A stretch of 15,600 nt of DNA from Candidatus Iainarchaeum sp. (GCA_013331625.1 DUGC01000092.1:395-15994); one strand, 5' to 3'. Shown: positions 1 to 7,802, counted from the stretch's first letter. Notes: generated by a model not told the origin, from the letters alone. Made by a program: numbers and translations.

Positions 1-296
1 GAGCGCACGTAGTTGTAGAGCGCCGCCCCCGAAACAGCGCTTGCAACGGAGTTGCCGTTTGTTGAAGCTATGGCGCTGCCATTTAGGCTTGCGACAACAA
101 TGTCGTCCACAAGGTGCTTTCGCTTGAGCACATTGAGGAACTGCTTCACATCAGCAGTGCTCGTGTCGAACTCGAATTTTCCAAGGTAATCCTCAAACAT
201 GCGCAGATGGGAAGCCGGCACGCTCGTGTCATCTATGTCAAGCAGCCTTTCTGCAACCCTTTTGAGGAACTTCCTCGCACCCTTAAACATTTTCAT
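1..296 (-). CDS. Roadblock/LC7-like domain protein (3' end outside the window)
   Basis: I translated this partial gene by hand on the minus strand. Its ATG (294-296) overlaps the TGA of the preceding DUF2226 gene in an ATGA arrangement, and a second in-frame ATG lies two codons further on. It runs off the window edge after 98 complete codons. The first 50 residues are a basic amphipathic stretch (MKMFKGARKFLKRV at the start). After that comes a helix ending in LKRKHLVDD, then a strand-turn-strand IVVASLNGSAIAS, then an alanine/serine-rich helix SVASAVSGAALYNYV. The helix, 'xxVVxSxxGxxIAS', helix order is the pattern of Roadblock/LC7 domains, which bind small Ras-like GTPases or act as scaffolds. 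This family call is inference from pattern only, because the second half of the domain is missing. The four-base overlap implies translational coupling with the DUF2226 partner. Confidence 0.5.
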   Translation of the reverse strand, partial: MKMFKGARKFLKRVAERLLDIDDTSVPASHLRMFEDYLGKFEFDTSTADVKQFLNVLKRKHLVDDIVVASLNGSAIASTNGNSVASAVSGAALYNYVR

Positions 297-787
297 TCAC
301 CAAGGCCTGTAAGGCCGAGCTTTTTGAAAAGCTCACTTTTTGACTCATCCTTTTTCACAAGTTCTTTGAGCGTGCTTTTTGCAAGCTCAGCAGAGTAAAT
401 GCGCGGAATCATCCGGCCAACATCGCTTTTGCCGACAACCTTGAGCAGCTTGCTCTTGTCATTGAAAGCCGTCACAAGGTCCACCTGCTGGTTTGTGAGC
501 GAAACAATATCGGCTACAACGTATTCAGCCGCAAAAGAATTAAAAACGTGCGGCATCGCACCATCACCCATTACGGTCAGGCCGTGCTGGTCATAATCAT
601 AAAGTGCCGCAACCATGCCGCCATCCTTGAAGATGAGCACCCCTTCCTCAACGCCGTCATAGCCATCAATAGTTGCAACAATATATCCTGAAAAGCCCTT
701 GTCATAAAAGCCCTCAAGCAGCCTGCGCAGGTCCATCTCGCGAAGGTTGAGCCCGCGGCTGATCACTTCACCCACCGGAAGGTTCAT
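293..787 (-). CDS. DUF2226 family archaeal protein
   Basis: This is a 164-residue protein of the archaeal DUF2226 family, whose function is not established. The N-terminus (LPVGEVISRG, then LRRLLEGFYDKGFSGYIVATIDGYDG), the GVLIFKDGGMVAALYDYD strand pair and the later LTNQQVDLVTAFNDKS segment match the family as I know it. The 'GFSGY...GVLIFKDGGMVAAL' layout resembles the bacterial DUF4388/PatA N-terminal module, which often travels with roadblock/MglB-like proteins. A roadblock-like gene follows here with an ATGA overlap. No membrane segment or signal peptide is visible, so it should be cytosolic. The start is secure, because ATG 787 is preceded by an in-frame stop without another start. A regulatory or scaffold role with the neighbour is inference. 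Confidence 0.75.
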   Translation of the reverse strand: MNLPVGEVISRGLNLREMDLRRLLEGFYDKGFSGYIVATIDGYDGVEEGVLIFKDGGMVAALYDYDQHGLTVMGDGAMPHVFNSFAAEYVVADIVSLTNQQVDLVTAFNDKSKLLKVVGKSDVGRMIPRIYSAELAKSTLKELVKKDESKSELFKKLGLTGLGE

Positions 788-924
788 GCAAGCACCCCGA
801 CACCAAGGCCCCTTTCAAACATAATATCCAGATATAATGTACTTCCCCCTCTTTAAATCTTTACAAGGCGCCAAAACACAAAACAGGAGCCACATTTATA
901 TTTCCCGCAATCTATAAATGTAAA
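788..924. promoter_or_regulatory. Divergent promoter region between the DUF2226 gene and the 110-residue gene
   Basis: This is a 137-nt spacer between divergent genes. For the plus gene, a TATA box (TTTATATTT, 895-903) centres about 26 nt before ATG 925, so the mRNA should be leaderless. For the minus gene there are two AT-rich candidates, around 820-827 and 853-858. The nearer would give a leader of roughly 10 nt. No SD sequence precedes either start. Confidence 0.55.
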
Positions 925-1257
925 ATGGGAATATTGCCGAACTGGCTGAAAAGGGCTGTTAAAGGCAGAAACAAGCAGCCGGTATTGCGTGACTATTCAC
1001 AAAAAGAGATACTCAGGAACTGCCGCAAATTCGGGTGGCCTGCAACGGGCATGAGGCTTCGCGAACTCAGGGTAACGCCCCAGCAGCTTGCCCGTATGGG
1101 CTTTTCTTATCGTGACATGCGCATTTTAGGTTACACAGAAGAGCAAATAAAAAGCTCACTCCCTGAATACGGCCAACCATCGGTGAAATCCAGGGTGGCA
1201 AGAATGAACCCCAATGCCCGCCCAACACCGCAATCGCCACGGCAACCCCCACAATAA
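925..1257 (+). CDS. Small basic protein of unknown function
   Basis: I do not recognise this 110-residue gene. It has a clean leaderless promoter and a basic N-terminus (GILPNWLKRAVKGRNKQ). Residues about 40-75 hold a short helical quasi-repeat with period about 10: LRELRVTPQQLARMGFS, then YRDMRILGYTEEQIKSSL. The 'LxxMGFS / LxxLGYT' spacing looks like tandem short helices. The last 30 residues are a proline-, arginine- and glutamine-rich, probably disordered tail. There is no Cys, no signal peptide and no membrane segment. The charge and helices would suit a nucleic-acid-binding or ribosome-associated role next to the translation factor aIF5A, but that is a guess. The aIF5A promoter begins at this gene's stop codon, so the two are probably separate transcripts, possibly with read-through. 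Confidence 0.7.
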   Translation: MGILPNWLKRAVKGRNKQPVLRDYSQKEILRNCRKFGWPATGMRLRELRVTPQQLARMGFSYRDMRILGYTEEQIKSSLPEYGQPSVKSRVARMNPNARPTPQSPRQPPQ

Positions 1258-1267
1258 ATATTTAAAC
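1256..1267 (+). promoter_or_regulatory. Promoter (TATA element) of aIF5A
   Basis: The AT-rich element AAATATTTAAAC overlaps the stop codon (1255-1257) of the preceding gene. A transcription start 25-27 nt downstream would fall near 1283-1290, giving a very short leader. The 13-nt block CAGTTTTAGGTGG (1281-1293) follows, and the same block precedes mcm. Confidence 0.55.
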
Positions 1268-1287
1268 ACAACCAAATGCACAGTTTT

Positions 1288-1293
1288 AGGTGG
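1288..1293 (+). promoter_or_regulatory. Shine-Dalgarno site of aIF5A
   Basis: AGGTGG sits 7 nt before ATG 1301 and decides this start over upstream in-frame starts such as the one at 1214, which lies inside the previous gene. It is one of few clear SD sites in a window where most genes look leaderless. Confidence 0.7.
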
Positions 1294-1300
1294 ATATTTT

Positions 1301-1708
1301 ATGGCAGACGGTGAAAAAAGATTCCAGAACCTAGGCACGCTAAAGCCCGGCTCATATGTATTAGTAGACGGCGAGCCATGCCAGGTGAAGGCAATAGACA
1401 AGTCAAAGCCCGGCAAGCACGGGGCGGCAAAGGCAAGGATCAGCGCATTCGGCATCTTTACAGACCAGAAGAGGAACCTTATGAAGGCAACAGACTACGA
1501 AGCCGAAGTGCCGATCATAGACAAAGGCACAGGGCAGGTCGTTGCGGTGATGGGGAACATGATCCAGATCATGGACACGGGCGATTACAAGACATATGAT
1601 GTCGAAAAGCCCAAGGATGTGCAGGGAATTGCAGGCGGGATAGAGGTCGAGTACATCAAGTGGGGAGACCTTGTCCGCATAACGCGCAAGAAAGGCGACT
1701 CGAAGTGA
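1301..1708 (+). CDS. eif5A: Translation factor aIF5A (hypusine-containing)
   Basis: This is a 135-residue archaeal IF5A. The protein binds the ribosomal E site and helps peptide-bond formation on poor substrates such as proline runs. It needs modification of one lysine to hypusine or deoxyhypusine. The loop SKPGKHGAAKAR carries the modification site at K39 (PGKHG). The N-terminal SH3-like barrel (PGSYVLVDGEPCQVKAIDKS) and the C-terminal OB-fold (VVAVMGNMIQIMDTGDYKTYDV, then IKWGDLVRITRKKG) are complete and of normal length. The start at 1301 is chosen from the SD site and from family length; the reading frame stays open upstream to 1214 but that part lies over the preceding gene. A hairpin and T-rich terminator follow the stop. 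Confidence 0.97.
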   Translation: MADGEKRFQNLGTLKPGSYVLVDGEPCQVKAIDKSKPGKHGAAKARISAFGIFTDQKRNLMKATDYEAEVPIIDKGTGQVVAVMGNMIQIMDTGDYKTYDVEKPKDVQGIAGGIEVEYIKWGDLVRITRKKGDSK

Positions 1709-1718
1709 AATTTAGGAA

Positions 1719-1747
1719 TGGGGGGCTTCCCCAGTTTTACCTTTTTT
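1719..1747 (+). terminator. Hairpin plus T-rich terminator after aIF5A
   Basis: The stem TGGGG/CCCCA (1719-1723 with 1729-1733) has a 5-nt loop and is followed by TTTT and TTTTTT. Further T-runs occur at about 1770-1776 and 1784-1790. It lies between two convergent genes (aIF5A and metG). The T-runs are on the plus strand, so it serves aIF5A best. The minus strand shows no comparable T-run after metG. Confidence 0.6.
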
Positions 1748-1780
1748 AAACTGCTGAAATTTCCATTAAATTTTTTGAAC

Positions 1781-3370
1781 TCATTTTTTTGCAGTCTCGA
1801 TTTTTTTGAACAGTATCTCCCTGGGCCCGAGCCTGTGGCCTGCAGGAAGCATATTGAATTTTGCGCCTTCAAGGGTTTTTGGCAGCGCAACCCCAAGCTG
1901 CCTTGCGATGCGCCAGCTCGTATCAGGAAGGAAGGGCTGGAGCAGCACCGCAATTACGGCAACCGAATCAAGCACGGAGTAGAGCACTTCCCCGCACTCC
2001 TTGCCCTCAAGCTTCCACGGCCCCTTGTCATTTACATACTTGTTGCACGCGGAAATAAAGGAGAAAATCTCCGTGAGGGCGTTGTGCGCCTCAAGGGAAT
2101 CCATATACCTTGAAATTTTTGGCAAATCAAGCTTTGATGCAAGCGCGTTATCCGTCTTTGCATCCGGAACTGTTGAGCCGAGCTTTTTTTCCGCCAAAGA
2201 GAGCGCCCGGTTCACTAAGTTCCCGAGCTCATTTGCAAGCTCGTTGTTGTGGCGCTCGATGAGCCCGTCAATCGAAAAGTTGCCGTCCTCGCCGAGGGGG
2301 ATCTCGCGCAGAAGATAATAGCGCACCGCATCGGTGCCGTAAGTATCGGAGAGCGCAATCGGGTCGATTGTCGTCCCTGTGCTCTTTGACAGCTTCTCGC
2401 CGCCTGCGGTATTTATGAAGCCGTGCACGAAGACTTTTCTGGGCGGCTCGATCCCTGCAGAAAAAAGCATTGCGGGGAAAATTACGGAATGAAACCAGAG
2501 GATATCCTTGCCAATGACATGAATATCAGCGGGCCAGAATTTCCTGAATTTTTCTCCGGGGTAATCGATCCCTGAAATGTAATTCAGGAGGGCATCAAAC
2601 CAGACATAAATCACATGCTTTGGGTCGCCCTTTAGCGGTATTCCCCAGCCAAAGCTAGTGCGCGAAACGCTCAGGTCCTTTAGGCCCTCATTCACGCGAT
2701 TGAGTATCTCCTGCCTTTTCCTCCTTGGCCAGATGAAATCGGGATTTTCACTGAAATATTCAAGCAGGCGCTTTTGGTATTTTGACATCGCGAAAAAATA
2801 GCTCTCCTCCTTCACCTTCTCCAAAGGGCGCTTGTGGACCGGGCACAGGCCGTCCGCTAATTCTTTTTCAGTATAGAACGCCTCACAGCCGGTGCAGTAA
2901 AGCCCCTCATATGTGCCGAGATAGATGTCGCCGTTTTTCTGGACCTTCTCGAAAATGTCCCGGCATATTTTCATGTGCGCAGGCTCGCTTGTGCGGATGA
3001 ACCTGTCATAGGAGATGTTCCAGCGCCCGCACAATTTTTTGAATGATCCGACCTGGCCGTCAACGAATTCCTGCGGTGCAATTCCTTCTTTTAGCGCGGC
3101 CTGCTCGATTTTTTTCCCGTGCTCATCTGTGCCCGTGAGGAAAAAAACATCATCACCGCAAAGGCGGTGCCAGCGCGAAATGCAGTCAGCGACGGTTTTC
3201 TCATACGCGTGCCCTAAATGGGGGGATGAATTTGGGTAATCTATTGCAGTGGTGATGAAAAACTTTGCATTTTTGGCGCTTGGCTTTGCGCCCTTCAGCG
3301 CAGTCTTGGGCTTTTTCACAGCGCCCTTGGACTTCTTAATGGCTTTCTTGGCCGATTTCCCCTTTTCCAT
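1781..3370 (-). CDS. metG: Methionyl-tRNA synthetase, bacterial type, with lysine-rich N-terminal tail
   Basis: This 529-residue class I synthetase charges tRNA-Met. Residues 36-42 (KFFITTA) open the Rossmann fold. The HIGH signature is HLGH at 51-54, and the KMSKS loop is KLSKS at 326-330. One zinc knuckle uses C159, C162, C176 and H179 (CTGC...CPVH). Motifs such as YVWFDALLNY, HVIGKDI and RYYLLREIPLGEDG are of the bacterial (Thermus-like) subtype and differ from the usual archaeal enzyme, which suggests old horizontal acquisition. The anticodon-binding helical domain is complete and the protein ends there, without a Trbp111/EMAP-like C-terminal domain. Residues 1-35 are an Ala/Lys-rich, histone-tail-like extension that may add tRNA affinity (inference). 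ATG 3370 lies about 26 nt from a TATA box, so the mRNA should be leaderless. Confidence 0.95.
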   Translation of the reverse strand: MEKGKSAKKAIKKSKGAVKKPKTALKGAKPSAKNAKFFITTAIDYPNSSPHLGHAYEKTVADCISRWHRLCGDDVFFLTGTDEHGKKIEQAALKEGIAPQEFVDGQVGSFKKLCGRWNISYDRFIRTSEPAHMKICRDIFEKVQKNGDIYLGTYEGLYCTGCEAFYTEKELADGLCPVHKRPLEKVKEESYFFAMSKYQKRLLEYFSENPDFIWPRRKRQEILNRVNEGLKDLSVSRTSFGWGIPLKGDPKHVIYVWFDALLNYISGIDYPGEKFRKFWPADIHVIGKDILWFHSVIFPAMLFSAGIEPPRKVFVHGFINTAGGEKLSKSTGTTIDPIALSDTYGTDAVRYYLLREIPLGEDGNFSIDGLIERHNNELANELGNLVNRALSLAEKKLGSTVPDAKTDNALASKLDLPKISRYMDSLEAHNALTEIFSFISACNKYVNDKGPWKLEGKECGEVLYSVLDSVAVIAVLLQPFLPDTSWRIARQLGVALPKTLEGAKFNMLPAGHRLGPREILFKKIETAKK

Positions 3371-3389
3371 ATACTACGCAATCAGTGAA

Positions 3390-3402
3390 ATTTAATTTAA
3401 AT
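3390..3402 (-). promoter_or_regulatory. Promoter (TATA element) of metG
   Basis: Read on the minus strand, the AT-only element CATTTAAATTAAA centres about 26 nt before ATG 3370. That predicts transcription starting at the start codon itself. No SD is present. Nothing else is recognisable between here and about 3510. Confidence 0.6.
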
Positions 3403-3510
3403 GGAACTGGAAGAATAAAGAGGGCATGGAAGGGATATTTTGGGGGTTTTTAGATCGGGGAACTTGCAGGAAAATTGCCGGTTTTAGCCCTCAATCCCGC
3501 ATTTCCCTGC

Positions 3511-3526
3511 CGAAAACCTTTAATTC
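3511..3526 (+). promoter_or_regulatory. Promoter (BRE and TATA) of the giant surface-protein gene
   Basis: CGAAAAC (BRE-like) runs directly into CTTTAATTC, centred near 3522. This predicts a start near 3548, a few bases before ATG 3554. An out-of-frame ATG at 3544 opens only an 11-codon frame and is unlikely to be used. Confidence 0.5.
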
Positions 3527-3553
3527 GGGTAGGCTGTTATAATATGGGGTTAC

Positions 3554-6500
3554 ATGATTCTGAAAAACCGGATAATAGCTGCGATAATAATCCTGATTGC
3601 GCTCCTTGGCGCCACACTCCTGCTAACAACTGGACAGAAAGCGACAGAAACATACCAGATTCCCTACGGGAATTTCCAACTGACAAAAACTGTCGAGCTT
3701 GCAAACGGCATCCGCACCGAAACAATAACCGTTCCGCAGGGGATGGAAGCGGACATCATCATGGTTGTCCCGAAAGAGATCGCACAGAGCGCGGGCGAGC
3801 TCGAATTCAGCTATGACGGGCAGATGCAGATCCTCAAAGACGACCCGGTCATAAAGTTCACACGCAGCGAGGAAAAAGGCAAAAAGGAAATTAAGGTTAA
3901 AACGAAAAGAGCCCAGAGCCCCAAAGGCGAATCATCAGGCTTATTCAGTACGCCCGATATCAGGGCCGAGCCACAGACAATGGTGGTTGCAGTCCCCGCA
4001 CAAATGAACGAGGCCGTGAAATCCGAGATAGCAGACATCGTTGCTGAAACGCAGGATGCGCTTGGCACTTCCTCAAATGCAGGCAACTTCCAGGCCATAG
4101 CCCAAAAGCAAATTGAAGCTGAAAAAGTGTTTGCGCAGGAATTGTCAGCAAACCCGCAGGTAGCGCAATATTACGCAAATAAAATAACAAATGCACAGGG
4201 CCAGAATGAACCGGCACAATCAGCTGCAATAAGGGCAATGGAGATCGCCCTTAGCGCAAAGCTTTCAGCCGAGAAGGGGCAGGAAATAATTGCCAACAAC
4301 GCGGCACAGGATTTTGCAGGGGATGACTTGCCTGCCATGATCAGCGCATCACTTGGGCAGGGTGAAATTTCCACAGACGGCAGCACGGTACTTTGGCTGC
4401 AGCTGCCCGAACCTGAAAAAAAGGGAGCCAAGGCCTTCCGCCCGATTGTCGGGCTGTTTTCAAAAAAATACATCAAGCCATCGGACTTATTTGTTGCAAT
4501 CATGAGCATTGAGGAAATGAATGCATACCTTGACGGCAGGCCTTTTGAGGCAAAGAAAAAAGTTTTTGCAAAAGAGAAAGTCCCCGTCGGCGGCAATGCC
4601 GCCCTTGAAATATCCGCAAAAGACCTCGGACTGAGAGAAGGGCAATACTATATTGTAATGCCCCGCAAGGACAAGCCCGCGGCCCTCAACAGGTTCGCAT
4701 TTGAAGGCAGGTCGGCACAGGGAATTCCGCTCAGCGTGACTTCGCAAAAAGGCGGCAGGCCTGAAGTGGAAGCGGTTAAAGTTCTGGTGCAAAGCGAGGA
4801 CCTCATGTACGGCGACCCATACAAGAACGTAATGGGTGAAGATGGAAAACCGGCAGAGGGGTTTGCTGGCAGGCCCGTAATCTATGCAGACCAGAACATT
4901 GAGATTAATATCACCCCTGAAAAGGAACTCGACGGCATCATTGTCACGGCAATACTGGAAGAGGAAAAAGAGCCTGAAAAGCGGCCTGAAGGGGAAGAGC
5001 AGCCCGATGCACAAAAGCAGCCTGCAGAAGGGGAAAAGACCGATGCCCGGATAATGGAGGAGGGCAGAAGGGAGCTTGGGAACATCTTGAAAAAAACAGG
5101 CGAAATCATCGGAAAAGTACAAGTATTCACCAATCTTGACAAGCTCATGCCATACCTGGCATACGGCGAGAACAAGGTAAAGCTCAAGGTGCAGTCAACC
5201 AAGCGCCCCTTAAAGCTTGAATTCAGGCAGGATGCAGGGGAGGAAAAGGAGCAGGATGAGATCACAATCACGGTTATCAAGCCAGAACCCTGGCCTGAAG
5301 ATATCGAAGTAGGCGTTACGGATGTGAATCCGTCGGCAACTGAAATTATTCCGCTCCCTGAAGATTTCATCAGGGCAAAGATCAGGGAACAAAACCCCGC
5401 GCTTTCCACAGGAGCGCTCCCAACACCCACAGTAGAGCTGTACTTTAAGGGCACGCAGCTGCCGGTGCCTGCAACGAGCCCCTACTACATCCCGCTCACA
5501 ATAGCGGAAAAGGACAAAAAAAGGGAAATTGAAATCAGAATCGCGGATGCGAAAAAGATGTTTGCAAATGTGCAGGCTCCCGCAAAGACGGAGTATGATA
5601 TCAGGTTCTTTTACGGGATCGGCACAGGCGAATACCAGATAACAAGCCTTACAGTAAGCTATAACGAGCCGGGAATAATTGCCAGCCAGCCCGGATTTGG
5701 GGAAGCTGCAGGAAAAATCTCCAAAATGACCGGATGGGAATACATGATTGCCGACACATCCGATGCGCAGGATGCAGGCGAAAACATCAGGAAGCAGATT
5801 GTTGCCAAAATTTCGGGAAAAGACATCAAATACCTTCTCTTTGTAGAGGACAGCAAGAAAGGGCTGCCCCTTGGCGCGCCCACGCGCGAAGGGCTTGTTG
5901 ATGCGGACCGGGACATATTCCTTAGCGCAGGGACAATCTCAGCCCCAACAAACAAAGAGGCTGTTGGAATAATGAAGAACGATCTTGCAGGCCTGCCCGC
6001 AATCATTGTTTCATTCACGGATATGGAGAGCGCAATTTATGCTGACAGCCCTGCCTTTCAAGAGGAGATAGGAATAGGCACATATATTGAGGTGCAAGAG
6101 GGGATTTGGGCAAGAGTGCCGATGAGGGAAAAGATGGTAAGTGATGAAGCAAAAAGAAAGGAGCTGGATAACGAATTTGCGAGCAGCGGGCAGTATGACG
6201 AAACAACCCCCGGCAGGAAAACCCCGATAGCAATCATCACGGAAAACGGCATGCTGACACTTTATTTCAATGACCCGCAGCAGGGATGGAAGACCGACCC
6301 TCTCCCGCAATTCAAGGAGGCAGTTACTGTTACTGACACGCGGGCAAGGGAAAGGCTTGATGAAATTTTTGAGCAAAGGCTCAAAGAGGCCGGAAAGGAT
6401 GATGGCAAGCTGCTAGCGTTAGCATATTTCAACCCTGCCGACACTTCAGGCAAACCTATGCGCCAGCTCCTCATAACTGAAGTGGAAACGCTGGCCAGTG

Positions 6501-7780
6501 CACAAATACAAAATAAAGCAGGCGAAAACAGGTTAAAGCGCCTTGGAAAAATCGAATCCTTTGCATTCTCACACACCAGCCCCAAACTCGCAATCCCTGC
6601 AGATGGCAAGGAGCCGGAACTTGGAGCAGATTCAGCCCTTGTGGTTGCCAATGCAACCGTGGAAAATTTTACAAGGCTTGCGGCAAAGGCAGGGATAATT
6701 GAAATTGATGCAAAAGTATGCCCTCCCGGATTCAAAGAGATCCTCACGGGAGGAATGAAGGGAAAAGTGAAGGCCGTGGTTTTCGACGGCGCAGGATGCC
6801 TTGGGGGGGAAAAGCCAGACATGGAAAATTTCCCCGCCTTTTTTGAGTGCACCAAGGGGTGCGGGTCCGCATTGCTATCATACCTGAACATAAGGCCGGG
6901 CCATTCAATCGGCGAAGCTGCAAGGGGGGTTATGATTGCAAATGCATCTGCAGGGCTGCCTGTGAGCGAATTTGCACTCTATGGAAATCCTGCACTGGTG
7001 ATTCCAAACCTGAAGGCACCTTCAAGCGAATACACGGGCACGGGGCTGGCGGTAAAGAAAGTAAGGGCAACAGACCTCCTCAATTTCAGCGCGGCAAATG
7101 AAGGCCCTGCCGCATGCATTGCGGAAATGAACAAGCGCAATGAGGCAGCACTGGATAAATGGGTAATTATAGGATTAAAGGGGGAAGATAAAAGCGCAGT
7201 CACAAATACCCAGGGGTTCAGGATAAATGACTCCACCCCCACAAAATTTTCAGCAGGCAGCCCGAAAGAAGCGGATGAATTCGGCCTCTTCAAGATAGTT
7301 GGGGATGGCCAGGAGCTTGAATCACCTCTCATAAAACAGGGGAATGCATATCTCGCAACACTGCCATTGCAACTTTTTTCAGAAAGCGCAAATAAATCAG
7401 ATACCGCGCAGCTGGAATTTGAAATTGATGCGCAGAAGAATACAGTAACCATGGTCAGCCCAAGCACTGAGCTGGAGAAAATTGAAAATATCCTTGCGCA
7501 GAAATGCTTCTACCCTTCGCAGGCAACGCTGATAAAGCTCTCAAAGGATGGCAGCTATATATACAACGGAAGCAGGATCATTGCTGCCGGCGGGGAGAAC
7601 ATGCTTGACTTTTCAAAGGCCAAGAAGGCAGTATTCGAAATTTCCGGCAAAAAAATGGAAACTGCAGTGAGTGCCGGCAACGCGAAAAAACTTGGCATTG
7701 CACTCAGCCCTTCAGTGAAGAATTTCCTCTATGAGAACGGGGCAATAGAGAGCGGCTATACTGTCACGCTGCAAAGCTGA
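3554..7780 (+). CDS. Giant exported or membrane-anchored protein with a degenerate gingipain/CHAT-like (C25, caspase-fold) domain
   Basis: This 1408-residue protein is not recognised as a whole. One hydrophobic segment at residues 6-25 acts as signal peptide or membrane anchor. No other membrane span is visible, so the bulk should be outside the cell. Then come a beta-rich region (30-130), an Ala/Gln-rich helical region (150-265), further beta-rich repeats, and an acidic Glu/Pro/Gln linker (about 468-505). Residues 720-1151 follow the C25/CHAT outline: KYLLFVED (759-766), GLVDADRDIF (780-789), ISAPTNKEAV, IIEIDAK (1048-1054), VVFDGAGCLGG with candidate nucleophile C1082, a GCGSALLSYL helix, SIGEAARG (1118-1125) and the terminal FALYGNPALVIP (1140-1151). 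The usual His before the Cys strand is Lys1054, so the domain may be a pseudo-enzyme. C1056, C1082, C1099 and C1103 cluster and could form disulfides. About 250 residues of unknown type follow. The fold call is inference and the function is unknown. Confidence 0.85.
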   Translation: MILKNRIIAAIIILIALLGATLLLTTGQKATETYQIPYGNFQLTKTVELANGIRTETITVPQGMEADIIMVVPKEIAQSAGELEFSYDGQMQILKDDPVIKFTRSEEKGKKEIKVKTKRAQSPKGESSGLFSTPDIRAEPQTMVVAVPAQMNEAVKSEIADIVAETQDALGTSSNAGNFQAIAQKQIEAEKVFAQELSANPQVAQYYANKITNAQGQNEPAQSAAIRAMEIALSAKLSAEKGQEIIANNAAQDFAGDDLPAMISASLGQGEISTDGSTVLWLQLPEPEKKGAKAFRPIVGLFSKKYIKPSDLFVAIMSIEEMNAYLDGRPFEAKKKVFAKEKVPVGGNAALEISAKDLGLREGQYYIVMPRKDKPAALNRFAFEGRSAQGIPLSVTSQKGGRPEVEAVKVLVQSEDLMYGDPYKNVMGEDGKPAEGFAGRPVIYADQNIEINITPEKELDGIIVTAILEEEKEPEKRPEGEEQPDAQKQPAEGEKTDARIMEEGRRELGNILKKTGEIIGKVQVFTNLDKLMPYLAYGENKVKLKVQSTKRPLKLEFRQDAGEEKEQDEITITVIKPEPWPEDIEVGVTDVNPSATEIIPLPEDFIRAKIREQNPALSTGALPTPTVELYFKGTQLPVPATSPYYIPLTIAEKDKKREIEIRIADAKKMFANVQAPAKTEYDIRFFYGIGTGEYQITSLTVSYNEPGIIASQPGFGEAAGKISKMTGWEYMIADTSDAQDAGENIRKQIVAKISGKDIKYLLFVEDSKKGLPLGAPTREGLVDADRDIFLSAGTISAPTNKEAVGIMKNDLAGLPAIIVSFTDMESAIYADSPAFQEEIGIGTYIEVQEGIWARVPMREKMVSDEAKRKELDNEFASSGQYDETTPGRKTPIAIITENGMLTLYFNDPQQGWKTDPLPQFKEAVTVTDTRARERLDEIFEQRLKEAGKDDGKLLALAYFNPADTSGKPMRQLLITEVETLASAQIQNKAGENRLKRLGKIESFAFSHTSPKLAIPADGKEPELGADSALVVANATVENFTRLAAKAGIIEIDAKVCPPGFKEILTGGMKGKVKAVVFDGAGCLGGEKPDMENFPAFFECTKGCGSALLSYLNIRPGHSIGEAARGVMIANASAGLPVSEFALYGNPALVIPNLKAPSSEYTGTGLAVKKVRATDLLNFSAANEGPAACIAEMNKRNEAALDKWVIIGLKGEDKSAVTNTQGFRINDSTPTKFSAGSPKEADEFGLFKIVGDGQELESPLIKQGNAYLATLPLQLFSESANKSDTAQLEFEIDAQKNTVTMVSPSTELEKIENILAQKCFYPSQATLIKLSKDGSYIYNGSRIIAAGGENMLDFSKAKKAVFEISGKKMETAVSAGNAKKLGIALSPSVKNFLYENGAIESGYTVTLQS

Positions 7781-7802
7781 AAAACAACAGTTCGGGGCTG
7801 TT

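Noticed and set aside
114..398. Plus-strand frame at the left edge
   Set aside because: It runs antisense across the DUF2226/roadblock-like pair, whose ATGA overlap and family patterns support the minus strand.
1214..1300. Extended start of aIF5A
   Set aside because: It overlaps the preceding gene in another frame and lacks family similarity; the SD site before 1301 decides.
4882..5454. Long minus-strand frame opposite the giant gene (also 4487-5122 and 6262-6891)
   Set aside because: These are Ser/Phe/Pro-rich shadows of a well-supported plus-strand gene, without motifs or promoters.
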